Source: JBCCSZ01 sp039199225
GTDB taxonomy: Bacteria > Bacteroidota > Bacteroidia > Chitinophagales > Saprospiraceae
Assembly (NCBI GenBank): GCA_039199225.1
Contig: JBCCSZ010000067.1
Coordinates: 1-28,148, forward strand
Direction: 5' to 3'
Length of the DNA: 28,148 nucleotides
The translations under genes and the position numbers were made by a program. The notes under the pieces were generated by a model. The model had not been told where the DNA came from. It did not search any database and saw nothing but the letters and a program-made list of their open reading frames with translations. This document shows, piece by piece, positions 7,624 through 15,884 of the stretch. Every line of letters begins with the position of its first letter. Position 1 is the first letter of the stretch.

Positions 7624-10509
7624 ATGAGATTTCTTGGCATCCTTCTCTTCTGCCTGTCGGTTTTGATGACCAGCCAGGCTCAACAACCTCCTTACACTCC
7701 TTCCGACCTTCGTTTGAAAGGTTTCGAGCAAAGGCATCAGCTAGAACAACGCTCTCTTGTCAACAGCATTGCGTTCGAATCTGTTGGACCGACCGTCTTT
7801 AGCGGCCGTGTTAGTGACATTGCCGTTAACCCAGACGATCCCAGTATTTTTTATGTAGCCTACGCTTCCGGAGGAGTCTGGAAAACCGAAAGCAACGGTA
7901 CTGCCTTTCAGCCAATCTTTGAAAAGGAAGCCGTGATGACCGTAGGAGATATTGCTGTGGATTGGAAGCAAAATCATATTTGGGTCGGAACGGGCGAAGT
8001 GAATTCCAGCCGCTCCTCCTACGCAGGGGTAGGCATCTATCTTTCGACGGATGGTGGCAAAAACTGGGTACACAAGGGACTTTCCGAGAGCCACCATATA
8101 GGACGCATCATCCTTCATCCCACCGATCCCAACACCCTTTGGGTAGCGGTCTTGGGACATTTGTATTCGCCCAACAAAGAAAGAGGCATTTACAAAAGCT
8201 CGGATGGCGGCAAAACCTGGACTCAAACGCTTTTTGTAAACGAAAATACCGGCGCAGTGGACCTCATTATTGATCCAGACAATCCGGACATCCTCTATGC
8301 GACCACCTGGCACCGGGAAAGACGAGCTTGGAATTTTGTAGAATCAGGCCAAGGAAGTGGTATTTACAAAACGACAGATGGTGGCAACAATTGGGCGTTG
8401 ATCACCGAGAAAAAAAGCGGGTTTCCCGTGGGAGAAGGCTGTGGACGAATCGGTGTTGCAATGGGCAAGGAAAATGGTAAGACGGTCCTGTTTGGTTTTG
8501 TTGACAACTACTTTAGAAGACCTGCCAAGGAAAAGGAGTCCGGAGGCTTGTTGACCAAAGAGGATTTTCGCGATATGAAGCGGGACGATTTCCTCAAGTT
8601 GGACAAAAAGCGCCTCGCCAAATACCTGAAGCAAAATAATTTTCCGGAAAAATACACAGCAGACAAAGTCCTGGCAATGGCCGAAGAAGCCTCCTTCCGC
8701 CCAGCCATTCTGACGGAATACCTGGAAGATGCCAACAGCCTCCTGTTTGATACACCCGTTATTGGAGCGGAGGTTTACCGATCGGATGATTTAGGTAAAA
8801 GCTGGACGAAAACCCATGAAGGCTTTCTGGATCGTGTGTACAATTCTTATGGTTATTACTTCGGTCAAATTCGATTGGAACCAGGCAATGTCGATAAGAT
8901 ATATTTGCTTGGTTATCCGGTATTGCGATCCTTAGATGGCGGCAAAAGCTTTGAATCCATCAATGGCGACAACGTACACGTCGACCACCACGCTCTATGG
9001 GTCAATCCCAAGCGGAAGGGCCACCTTATCTTAGGCAATGATGGAGGCGTCAACATTTCTTATGATGATGGCGATACCTGGATCAAGGCCAATACCACTT
9101 CGGTGGGCCAGTTTTATGCGGTGGCTGCAGATATGTCAAAACCCTACAATATCTATGGTGGACTTCAGGACAATGGCGTTTGGATGGGCTCTCGAAAGTA
9201 CAAAGCCAGCAATCGTTGGCACTCCACCGGCCAGTATCCCTACAAAGAGATCATGGGAGGGGATGGGATGCAGATTGCCGTAGATACCCGAGACAATAAT
9301 ATCGTTTATACTGGCTTTCAATTCGGCAATTACTTCCGCATCAATCATACAACTGGCAAGCGAAAGTACATCACACCCAAGCACGCTTTGGGGGAGGCAC
9401 CTTTGCGCTGGAATTGGCAGACACCCATCCACTTGTCGATCCACAACCAAGACATTTTGTACATGGGTTCCAATAAGTTTCACCGTTCCTTCAATCAAGG
9501 AGACCACTTTGACGAAATTTCGGAGGACCTTACCACCGGAGGCATCAAAGGAGACGTTGCCTATTCGACCCTGACGAGCATCCACGAATCTCCCTTGCAA
9601 TTCGGCCTGTTGTACGCAGGAAGTGACGATGGCTTGATTCACATTTCCAAGGATGGCGGCAACAATTGGGAGCGCATCGATAAGGGAATGCCAGAGCGCA
9701 TGTGGGTCAGTAAAATTCAAGCGTCGGCCCACGTCAAAGGCCGGGTCTACGCTGCCTTGAATGGCTACCGTTGGGACGATTTTTCCGCCTATTTGTATCA
9801 ATCGGACGATTTTGGTAAGACTTGGACCCCCATCGGTAAAGACCTGCCTGCAGAGCCGATCAATGTGGTAAAGGAAGACCCTGTCAATCCCGATTTGTTG
9901 TATGTCGGAACCGACCATGGCTTATACGTTTCATTGGATAGAGGACAGTCGTTTATGTTGCTGAACAACGGTCTGCCTGCGGTGGCAGTACACGATGTGG
10001 TGGTACACCCCAGAGCGCATGAGTTGATCGTCGGAACGCACGGCCGCTCCATCTATGTGGGCGACGTACACCAACTACAGCAGATGAATGCAGACATCAT
10101 GCAAAAAGAGTTGTATGCATTTGATTTGAAGGAGCAAAAGCACAGTCGTCGATGGGGAGAACGCGCAGGGGTTTGGCGTGCGCCGAAAGCTCCTGCCTAC
10201 AAAATTCCGGTCTATACCAAATCTGCCGGAACGCTTAATGTAAAAGTCCATGCCTCCAATGACCAGCTGCTGAAGGAGTTCTCTGCTGATTGTCAGCCCG
10301 GCTTAAACTACATCGTTTACGACCTCTCCATTGAAGAAAAACGAAAAGGAGCCTACGAAAAACACCTCAATCGAGACAGCAAGAGCGAACTCGATAACAT
10401 CCGCCTAAAAAGAGCTAAAAGTGGGGATTATTATCTTCACAAAGGGATGTACAAGGTTCAGATAAATAAAGGCGGGCTTAGCGAGCAAAAGGAATTTCAC
10501 ATCAAATGA
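7624..10509 (+). CDS. exported Asp-box (VPS10/sortilin-like) beta-propeller protein
   Basis: The ATG at 7624 gives a 961-aa product with a clean signal peptide (MRFLGILLFCLSVLMTSQAQ); an ATG 30 bp upstream (7594) would add ten residues before it and is less likely. The mature part holds at least nine Asp-box repeats of the form S-x-D-x-G-x-x-W/F, for example STDGGKNW, SSDGGKTW, TTDGGNNW, SLDGGKSF, SYDDGDTW, SKDGGNNW and SDDFGKTW. This indicates one or two large beta-propellers like those of sialidases, sortilin and GH74 xyloglucanases. The last ~130 residues form a separate beta-rich domain. Bacteroidota proteins of this layout are often named glycosyl hydrolase, but the catalytic residues cannot be assigned and the substrate is unknown. 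It is followed after 17 bp by the DUF5995 gene. Confidence 0.85.
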   Translation: MRFLGILLFCLSVLMTSQAQQPPYTPSDLRLKGFEQRHQLEQRSLVNSIAFESVGPTVFSGRVSDIAVNPDDPSIFYVAYASGGVWKTESNGTAFQPIFEKEAVMTVGDIAVDWKQNHIWVGTGEVNSSRSSYAGVGIYLSTDGGKNWVHKGLSESHHIGRIILHPTDPNTLWVAVLGHLYSPNKERGIYKSSDGGKTWTQTLFVNENTGAVDLIIDPDNPDILYATTWHRERRAWNFVESGQGSGIYKTTDGGNNWALITEKKSGFPVGEGCGRIGVAMGKENGKTVLFGFVDNYFRRPAKEKESGGLLTKEDFRDMKRDDFLKLDKKRLAKYLKQNNFPEKYTADKVLAMAEEASFRPAILTEYLEDANSLLFDTPVIGAEVYRSDDLGKSWTKTHEGFLDRVYNSYGYYFGQIRLEPGNVDKIYLLGYPVLRSLDGGKSFESINGDNVHVDHHALWVNPKRKGHLILGNDGGVNISYDDGDTWIKANTTSVGQFYAVAADMSKPYNIYGGLQDNGVWMGSRKYKASNRWHSTGQYPYKEIMGGDGMQIAVDTRDNNIVYTGFQFGNYFRINHTTGKRKYITPKHALGEAPLRWNWQTPIHLSIHNQDILYMGSNKFHRSFNQGDHFDEISEDLTTGGIKGDVAYSTLTSIHESPLQFGLLYAGSDDGLIHISKDGGNNWERIDKGMPERMWVSKIQASAHVKGRVYAALNGYRWDDFSAYLYQSDDFGKTWTPIGKDLPAEPINVVKEDPVNPDLLYVGTDHGLYVSLDRGQSFMLLNNGLPAVAVHDVVVHPRAHELIVGTHGRSIYVGDVHQLQQMNADIMQKELYAFDLKEQKHSRRWGERAGVWRAPKAPAYKIPVYTKSAGTLNVKVHASNDQLLKEFSADCQPGLNYIVYDLSIEEKRKGAYEKHLNRDSKSELDNIRLKRAKSGDYYLHKGMYKVQINKGGLSEQKEFHIK

Positions 10510-10526
10510 TCCAAACTCATTGATCC

Positions 10527-11279
10527 ATGCCCGCAAAAAGCATCGATGATGTATTAGATCGCCTGGACGAGATTATTGAGGACAACATTCGCGAAGAGCA
10601 GTTGTTTGGCGCCTTTGCTGCTCTGTATCGTGGCGTCACGGCGCGGGTGAAAGCCGGCATCGCGACCAGCCGATTTGAAGATGCTGCTCGCATGGAAAAG
10701 CTCGACGTTGTATTTGCCAATCGCTATCTGGAAGCCTATGATCAATACCAAAATGGTCAAAGGCCCACTCGTTCTTGGCAATTGGCTTTTGATGCCACCC
10801 GCTCCTCCAATTTACTGCTCATCCAGCACCTCTTCTTGGGGATGAACGCCCATATCAACCTCGATCTTGGGATCGCTGCCGCCCAAATTGCTCCCGGCGC
10901 TCAAATCCACTCCCTGGAAAACGATTTCATGGAGATCAACCAATTGCTCTCCGAGATGCTGAGTGAGACCCAGGATAAGATAGGGCAGATTTCCCCTTTG
11001 TTTTGGCTGCTCGACTGGATTGGTGGCAGTAGCGATGAAAAGTTGGCCGATTTCAGTCTAAAAGTCGCTCGGGACAACGCCTGGCGCATCGCCTGTCGGC
11101 TTGCCCCCTTATCTACTCTGGACCTCCAGCGTCAAATTCCAGCAATCGATGACAATGTCTTTGCCTTTGGACAACTCATCCAGGAGCCGCCCGGCTTCTT
11201 TCGCTCTCGGTTGTTCCGCTTGGTCAAGTGGTTGGAAGAAAAATCTCCTCGAAAAATGATTGAAGTGTTGATGCACTAA
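10527..11279 (+). CDS. DUF5995 family protein
   Basis: This soluble 250-aa, mostly helical protein has no signal peptide. The signature LLIQHLFLGMNAHINLDLGIAAA, about residues 91-113, matches the DUF5995 family, whose role is unknown; the conserved H and N residues in this segment could form a small active or metal site. A second conserved stretch is the DNAWRIACRLAPL region near 180-195. The ATG at 10527 is 17 bp after the stop of the large Asp-box protein, so the two are probably one transcript, though nothing links their functions. No terminator is visible after it. Confidence 0.75.
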   Translation: MPAKSIDDVLDRLDEIIEDNIREEQLFGAFAALYRGVTARVKAGIATSRFEDAARMEKLDVVFANRYLEAYDQYQNGQRPTRSWQLAFDATRSSNLLLIQHLFLGMNAHINLDLGIAAAQIAPGAQIHSLENDFMEINQLLSEMLSETQDKIGQISPLFWLLDWIGGSSDEKLADFSLKVARDNAWRIACRLAPLSTLDLQRQIPAIDDNVFAFGQLIQEPPGFFRSRLFRLVKWLEEKSPRKMIEVLMH

Positions 11280-11531
11280 TAGATTGCTTACCCACCAATG
11301 TAGCCTTCGTTTTCTGCCTTTAGACTTTAGCTCATTTCCCATTCTTTGCTGCAGCATGCGAGTAGCCATCCAATAGCGATACCATCGCATGGCGACATAT
11401 TTAGCGGAAGAAAATCAGAAAAGTAAGAATCTCAAAAAAAACAATATAAAATAACGTGTATGTTTAATATTCTTTTTACTCTATAATAGTGAGTGAAACA
11501 CTTTACCATACCCCTTCAATTATTCTGTTCC
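11280..11531. other. intergenic region before second sigma gene
   Basis: A GCGAT/ATCGC 5-bp hairpin lies near 11375-11390. From about 11400 the sequence becomes strongly AT-rich and includes TATGTTTA (one mismatch to TAnnTTTG) near 11459-11466, a possible promoter for the gene at 11532. Nothing else is evident. Confidence 0.4.
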
Positions 11532-12107
11532 ATGAAGAGAATTAGACACGATTTAAATGAAGCATTCGTTAACAAGTCAAATATTGGATTAAATGAACAC
11601 TGGAAAAACAGATTGGCAGATATATTTCAACAGGAATCTAAAAAGCTCATTGTTGTCGCCTATCTCAAACTGAATGATTTGGGGATGGCACAGGATGCCT
11701 GCCAGAATGCCTTTTACAAAATTCTCGCACTCAGCAACCAGCGCTTGGAGGAAATCAAGGACTTGAGATATTACATCTTCAGAGTTCTGTCGAATGAAGC
11801 TGCTCGCATGAAAAAGAAAAGGCTGTCTGATCTAACCAGAGAGCCACTGGCTTATTCAAATATGCAATTCCTTGCGGAGTCTCTGGAATCCAGGCGGAGG
11901 ACCAAGTTGATTATGGATAAGCTCAAGGATATTCTCAAGCCCAAAGAATTTGAGATCATCTTCTTGTGGGCGTGTGGACATACCTATGCCGATATTGCCG
12001 AGGTGATGCGGAAAAGAGGGGAACAGGAAACGCAAACGACGATTAGAGGAAAAATAGGGCGAATAAAAAGTAAAATGCGATCTAAGTTCAACAATACGAA
12101 GGAATGA
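11532..12107 (+). CDS. sigma-70 family (ECF-like) sigma factor
   Basis: The ATG at 11532 gives 191 aa; a GTG at 11493 would extend it by 13 residues that do not belong to the fold. Region 2 spans about residues 20-95, with the core LNDLGMAQDACQNAFYKIL and the RYYIFRVLSNEAARMKKKR stretch. Region 4 spans about 130-185, with the helix-turn-helix HTYADIAEVMRKRGEQETQTTIRGKIGRIKSKM. The region 4 linker has an added RKRGEQE loop compared with standard ECF factors, so recognition of the -35 box may differ. It is followed by the 12181 gene, which has the N-terminal look of an anti-sigma partner. It probably forms a second independent sigma unit in this window. Confidence 0.82.
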   Translation: MKRIRHDLNEAFVNKSNIGLNEHWKNRLADIFQQESKKLIVVAYLKLNDLGMAQDACQNAFYKILALSNQRLEEIKDLRYYIFRVLSNEAARMKKKRLSDLTREPLAYSNMQFLAESLESRRRTKLIMDKLKDILKPKEFEIIFLWACGHTYADIAEVMRKRGEQETQTTIRGKIGRIKSKMRSKFNNTKE

Positions 12108-12180
12108 GAAACGGAGATATGATTTACGCTAATTCAGAGGGGCAATGGAAGTTTTTACATTAAATAAAAAAAAATGACTT

Positions 12181-12846
12181 ATGGCTGTTCAAAACACTCA
12201 TTCAAGTTTTATCTATTATTCAATTGAACAAATGTTTGAGTACGTAAGAGGTAAGATGACGAAGGAAGAAAGAGAAAAAATGAGAAAAATTTTCAATGAT
12301 TATCCCTACTATTTAGATGTGCTAGATGGACTCGAAAAGTTGTATGATATTTACGGCGATCAAACACTCGAAAAGATTGGTGAATTTGAAATTTACATAG
12401 ACCAACAGAAGTCCAAATACGAGAAAGTAAAAGATGTTTTTCAAGCCCTGTTTTGTTCCGCTTCAGATGATGATTTGGCAGATGGCAGCCAGCGTTTGTT
12501 GGATTTTGAAACACGAAAGGACGAAGAAAGTGCATTCATCACAAATGCAGATGAAGAGATAGAAGGTTCCAAATTAGTCGAGTTGAAATGGCGACTCTTT
12601 TCCATGATCGTTGATGAGATCGAACAATCCATCGACAAAAAGGTCAATGCCATTAGGTACCTAGACTTCAAATCTAAAATCATAGATACTTACTTACCGC
12701 TGCTGTATCCAGTCAAAAAGGATATTTCGGGGGTAATGGAGGATGATACCATCACCAAAATTGAAAATGCGAAGCACAATTCTCTGAAAGGACAAAGGGC
12801 CATTAGGAGGCCAAACAAACCTTTTTGGGGAACAACTTCCTACTAA
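12181..12846 (+). CDS. soluble putative sigma-partner protein, uncharacterised
   Basis: The product is 221 aa with no signal peptide or transmembrane segment. The first ~55 residues (EYVRGKMTKEEREKMRKIF, then YYLDVLDGLEKL) follow the pattern seen at the N-terminus of Bacteroidota anti-sigma proteins (a Y-x2-G-K-x-T/S-x-E-E helix, then a D-x-L-x-G-L helix). The rest is acidic and helical, with a DDDLADG stretch near 97-103, and ends in a basic tail (KGQRAIRRPNKPFW). Position 73 bp after a sigma gene supports partnership. Unlike the 3596 gene product it has no membrane anchor, so if it is an anti-sigma factor it would act in the cytosol. The function is inferred only. Confidence 0.6.
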   Translation: MAVQNTHSSFIYYSIEQMFEYVRGKMTKEEREKMRKIFNDYPYYLDVLDGLEKLYDIYGDQTLEKIGEFEIYIDQQKSKYEKVKDVFQALFCSASDDDLADGSQRLLDFETRKDEESAFITNADEEIEGSKLVELKWRLFSMIVDEIEQSIDKKVNAIRYLDFKSKIIDTYLPLLYPVKKDISGVMEDDTITKIENAKHNSLKGQRAIRRPNKPFWGTTSY

Positions 12847-12869
12847 ATGTTTTTCTGATAAGTACTGTT

Positions 12870-12920
12870 AAGCTGACAAGAACCGTAGATCGCATTTATT
12901 TATTCTTGTCTTGGCTTTTT
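12870..12920 (+). terminator. likely terminator after sigma-partner gene
   Basis: Arms GACAAGAA (12875-12882) and TTCTTGTC (12903-12910) are perfect complements. They extend, past a small bulge, to AAGC (12870-12873) and GCTT (12914-12917), which merges into a TTTTT run. The 20-nt loop and the bulge make it weaker than the terminators at 5514 and 19472. Confidence 0.5.
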
Positions 12921-13045
12921 GGAGTACACAGATTCTTTGCGTAGAAAACCAACCAACAAGCGGGCTTTAAAATTCCAATAACCGATATAATCCCATCACC
13001 CGGTTAATGCCCATGATCCACTATCAAATATTTCCTGCGCCCCTT

Positions 13046-14140
13046 TCAGGGTGTTAACAAGTTTTCGAACGATCCCGGCAGCTCTTTCTGTCCAAGGTAC
13101 ATACTGGTCAGCGAGTCGTTGTCGACAACCCGAAGGCTTTGCTGTTGGTCGGCAGAGTGGTAGCTCCATTGCTCGGCAGGGAATGGTTGTTTCTGTCCTG
13201 TGCGGAAAAGCTGCCCCTTTAGGTATTGGCTGAGTTGGAAGGTTTGATTTTGATAGGTCAGTTGTTCTGGTGGCGAAGCTTTGAGGAAAAAAATGCTGTT
13301 GGCTTCAATGAGCGAGAGTTTGGTTTCCAGGTAGGGTTGGAAAAGGCCGCCATTTTGTTGGAGGTATACGAGGCGTTCTTCATTGCTGTTGCTGAGCAAT
13401 TGGAGCAGCTTGTCGGAATCGCCATTGTTCCAGTCGTATTGGGAAAGGTGGGCCACTTGGTAGGATTGGCGTTCATAATCCACGAAATCGCCCGCTTTGA
13501 GGTGTTGAAGCTGAAGATGGTGAGGATTGGCTAGAGGGGCGGTAGACCGAGCTTTGGGGGTCACTGGTTGACGGACCTTGCGGTCTTTTTGAAATTCGCC
13601 TGCAATGGCTTCGTCTTCAATGCCCAGGAAAGACTCAATCTCCGTTTCGATCCGTTGCATGATTTCACTGTCGCCCCGACCAATGTCTAGGAGCGCAAGG
13701 TCTTTGCCATCCACGAGCTTGGCCCGTAGTTTATAGGTGTAGTTGCTGGAACCGTTTTTACTGGTGCTTCTTTTTTCTTTGACATACAACTGTTCCAATT
13801 CTGCCGATGCAACATTTTTGTTGCCGCGCCACCAAGGGATGGGAGCGTGCAGGACCTCCACTTGGTCGCGGTTGACCCTGACCTGGGTTTTATTGAAAAA
13901 CAGGCAGAGGGTGTAATAGGTCAGTCCCACACCGACTGCTACGTGTATCAACGGAAAGACAAAAAATATCCAGGGCGCATCCGTTTGTGAGCCCATGGCA
14001 TACCAAAAAATGAGAAAGCCATCCCAGGCAACACAAAAGAAAGCAAGGAAAATGGCTGTCGGTGAAAACCATTTGAAGCTCATTTGGAGTTCATAGGCAT
14101 CCCGTTGAATATCGATTCTGGAGTCTTGAAAGAGGTTCAT
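13046..14140 (-). CDS. uncharacterised two-TM protein with C-terminal DUF4178-like domain
   Basis: This 364-aa product has two hydrophobic segments at about residues 28-50 and 60-83. They are followed by a beta-rich segment (TQVRVNRDQVEVLHAPIPWW to IESFLGI, about 85-175) that resembles a membrane-anchored PH-like domain. After a basic, Pro-rich linker, residues ~210-350 (GDFVDYERQSYQVAHLSQYDWNN and later EQWSYHSADQQQSLRVV) resemble DUF4178, a small beta domain of unknown role; I hold this match loosely. The start ATG at 14140 overlaps the stop of the UbiA-like gene in an ATGA arrangement, so translation is coupled. It is the last gene of the minus-strand cluster. Confidence 0.65.
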   Translation of the reverse strand: MNLFQDSRIDIQRDAYELQMSFKWFSPTAIFLAFFCVAWDGFLIFWYAMGSQTDAPWIFFVFPLIHVAVGVGLTYYTLCLFFNKTQVRVNRDQVEVLHAPIPWWRGNKNVASAELEQLYVKEKRSTSKNGSSNYTYKLRAKLVDGKDLALLDIGRGDSEIMQRIETEIESFLGIEDEAIAGEFQKDRKVRQPVTPKARSTAPLANPHHLQLQHLKAGDFVDYERQSYQVAHLSQYDWNNGDSDKLLQLLSNSNEERLVYLQQNGGLFQPYLETKLSLIEANSIFFLKASPPEQLTYQNQTFQLSQYLKGQLFRTGQKQPFPAEQWSYHSADQQQSLRVVDNDSLTSMYLGQKELPGSFENLLTP

Positions 14141-15000
14141 TGCAGTAAGTGAATGATGTATACAATTAAAAACTGAAAGATCATTGTTCCGTCCATTAAG
14201 CCGGAATAAAAGTAGTCGTGTTGTTGTACATTCGATTTTTGTACCAAAAGTATGCTTATAAAGTACGAAATCAGCAAAGCGAGCAATACAGTGGACGAAT
14301 AGCTGCCTTTTCCAAAGAGGACAAAGGCGATCAAGGCAGCTGCGAAGAGGCAGGCGATGGCCAGCTGCCGGGTGCGTTTTTCACCAATGATGGCTGGAAT
14401 GGTTTTGACCTGTCCGAATTGATCTACCTTGAGGTCGCGGATGTCGAAGGGCAGTGTAATGGCAAAGATGAACAGCGCTCTTTCCAGTATCATCAGAATG
14501 CTCGCAAAACCAAAGGCTTGTTGGTATTCCATGAGTGGTAACACCACCGTGATCCATGCCCAGACAATGGCAACGAGGTAGATTTTTACAAAATCCAGAT
14601 CGCGTAAACGCTTGCGTTTTTGGCCTAGAAAGGGAACGACATAGCCCAACGACAATAGGCCCGGCAGGACCAAGACCAGCTGTGTTGCCCTTTGCAATTG
14701 AAAAAAATAGTACCCACTGCCAATCAAGCCGATGCAGGCGTAGACCCGTATGTGGTGTTTGAAGTGTGCAATGACGTGATAGCGGTCGACCTCAAAGAAA
14801 TTTTTCAGGTTGTTGATGCCGACGATGCGATGGACAGCGTATAAAAACAGGGTGCCAAAGGTGGAGAAGCCGACAACGGCGTCCCATTGAAAAGGGCGGC
14901 CTAGTACGAGTTGTATTTGTAGGCAAAGGGCGGTCGCACAAAGGGCAATCCAAAAGTTGCCATATAAAATGAGGTCTACGATGGGCTTTAGCAAACCCAT
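14137..15000 (-). CDS. UbiA-like prenyltransferase family membrane protein
   Basis: The ATG at 15000 gives 287 aa; an upstream TTG at 15006 is unlikely. About eight hydrophobic segments are visible. The second Asp-rich motif of the UbiA superfamily is recognisable as LPFDIRDLKVDQFGQVKTIP (about residues 196-215). The first motif, normally NDxxDxxxD, is degenerate here: the matching place reads HRIVGINNLKNFFEVDRYHV. UbiA enzymes attach isoprenoid chains to aromatic acceptors such as quinone or heme precursors. With only one of two Mg-binding motifs intact, this may be a divergent or non-classical member. It starts 2 bp after the SH3 lipoprotein gene and overlaps the next gene by 4 bp. Confidence 0.7.
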   Translation of the reverse strand: MGLLKPIVDLILYGNFWIALCATALCLQIQLVLGRPFQWDAVVGFSTFGTLFLYAVHRIVGINNLKNFFEVDRYHVIAHFKHHIRVYACIGLIGSGYYFFQLQRATQLVLVLPGLLSLGYVVPFLGQKRKRLRDLDFVKIYLVAIVWAWITVVLPLMEYQQAFGFASILMILERALFIFAITLPFDIRDLKVDQFGQVKTIPAIIGEKRTRQLAIACLFAAALIAFVLFGKGSYSSTVLLALLISYFISILLVQKSNVQQHDYFYSGLMDGTMIFQFLIVYIIHLLQ

Positions 15001-15002
15001 GC

Positions 15003-15884
15003 TCAATCACCTGCCAAGAAACTGACCATTTTCCACTGTTCGCCGCGCTTCTCAAAAGCGGCCCGATAGCCAGCCGAATATCCGAGGTACTTCCCCCATA
15101 TATAACCAGTTTGACCTTTAGCCGTCTTGATTTTTTGCCAGTAGTGCGTTTCGCTTCCGATGGTCTCTTCCTTGGCATTGTTTTCATAAACGATGGATAC
15201 CTTATCCCAACTCAGCGCATCCAGCACTTTGCTATTGGTGGAGGGTTGTTCCCGGAGGCGAACGTCCGTACCTATGATGACGCCCTCAGAAAAGGGGTCG
15301 CTAAAGTCGTCGATGACCGATTGATAGGGCGCAATGAACAGCTTATTATCTGGATCGATAAAAGCGCCACCAAAAGAGAGCACCATTTCCAATTCTTGCC
15401 AGATACCAGATTGAGCCGCCAAGCTGTCCAGTTGCCACATCCTGACAAAGTCCTCTTTGCCACTGTCTCCTCCAAAGCTACACTTGATCTGAGGGTCGAT
15501 GATCTGTAGCAGGTGCTCGACATTCTTCCGCTTGGTCGCCTCGTAGAGTTGCTGACGAAAATCCACCAAATCGCTGACGCGCACTGCCTCATCGAATGGA
15601 AAGAGCTTTCCCGCTGTATTATTGGGCTTTTCCGGCCAATCGGGCAATGGATTTTTGATGGGAAAACGGCTTGGAGTAGTCGCCAGGTCAGGCGCCACCT
15701 GCTCGGGGGCTTTATCCTCCACCGTTTTGCTCTCCGCTTCTGTCGCAACGGTATCTGTAGACTGGATTTCAGAATCAGATTGGCTGGTCGAATCACAAGC
15801 GATGAATGCCAGACCGACCAGGAGGCCAAGCGACAGATGTAAAAGGCGTTTCAAGTTATTAGAGGTATTTGAAATTATGCCCAT
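15003..15884 (-). CDS. lipoprotein with C-terminal bacterial SH3 domain
   Basis: The ATG at 15884 gives 293 aa; the frame is open to 15926, but that start would put 14 residues before the signal peptide. The N-terminus MGIISNTSNNLKRLLHLSLG followed by LLVGLAFIAC is a lipoprotein signal with Cys30 as the likely lipidated residue. A Ser/Glu/Thr-rich, low-complexity linker follows (about 31-70). A central region (~75-195) has no recognised family, and a bacterial SH3 domain spans about 200-268 (GTDVRLREQPSTNSKVLDAL through TGYIWGKYLG). Such domains often bind peptidoglycan or peptide ligands. Its start overlaps the end of the M42 peptidase gene by 26 bp, implying coupling. Confidence 0.78.
   Translation of the reverse strand: MGIISNTSNNLKRLLHLSLGLLVGLAFIACDSTSQSDSEIQSTDTVATEAESKTVEDKAPEQVAPDLATTPSRFPIKNPLPDWPEKPNNTAGKLFPFDEAVRVSDLVDFRQQLYEATKRKNVEHLLQIIDPQIKCSFGGDSGKEDFVRMWQLDSLAAQSGIWQELEMVLSFGGAFIDPDNKLFIAPYQSVIDDFSDPFSEGVIIGTDVRLREQPSTNSKVLDALSWDKVSIVYENNAKEETIGSETHYWQKIKTAKGQTGYIWGKYLGYSAGYRAAFEKRGEQWKMVSFLAGD

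Noticed and set aside
9136..9918. 260-aa open frame on the minus strand
   Set aside because: It lies wholly within the Asp-box protein gene on the other strand, whose signal peptide and repeats are unambiguous. The translation has no recognisable domain.
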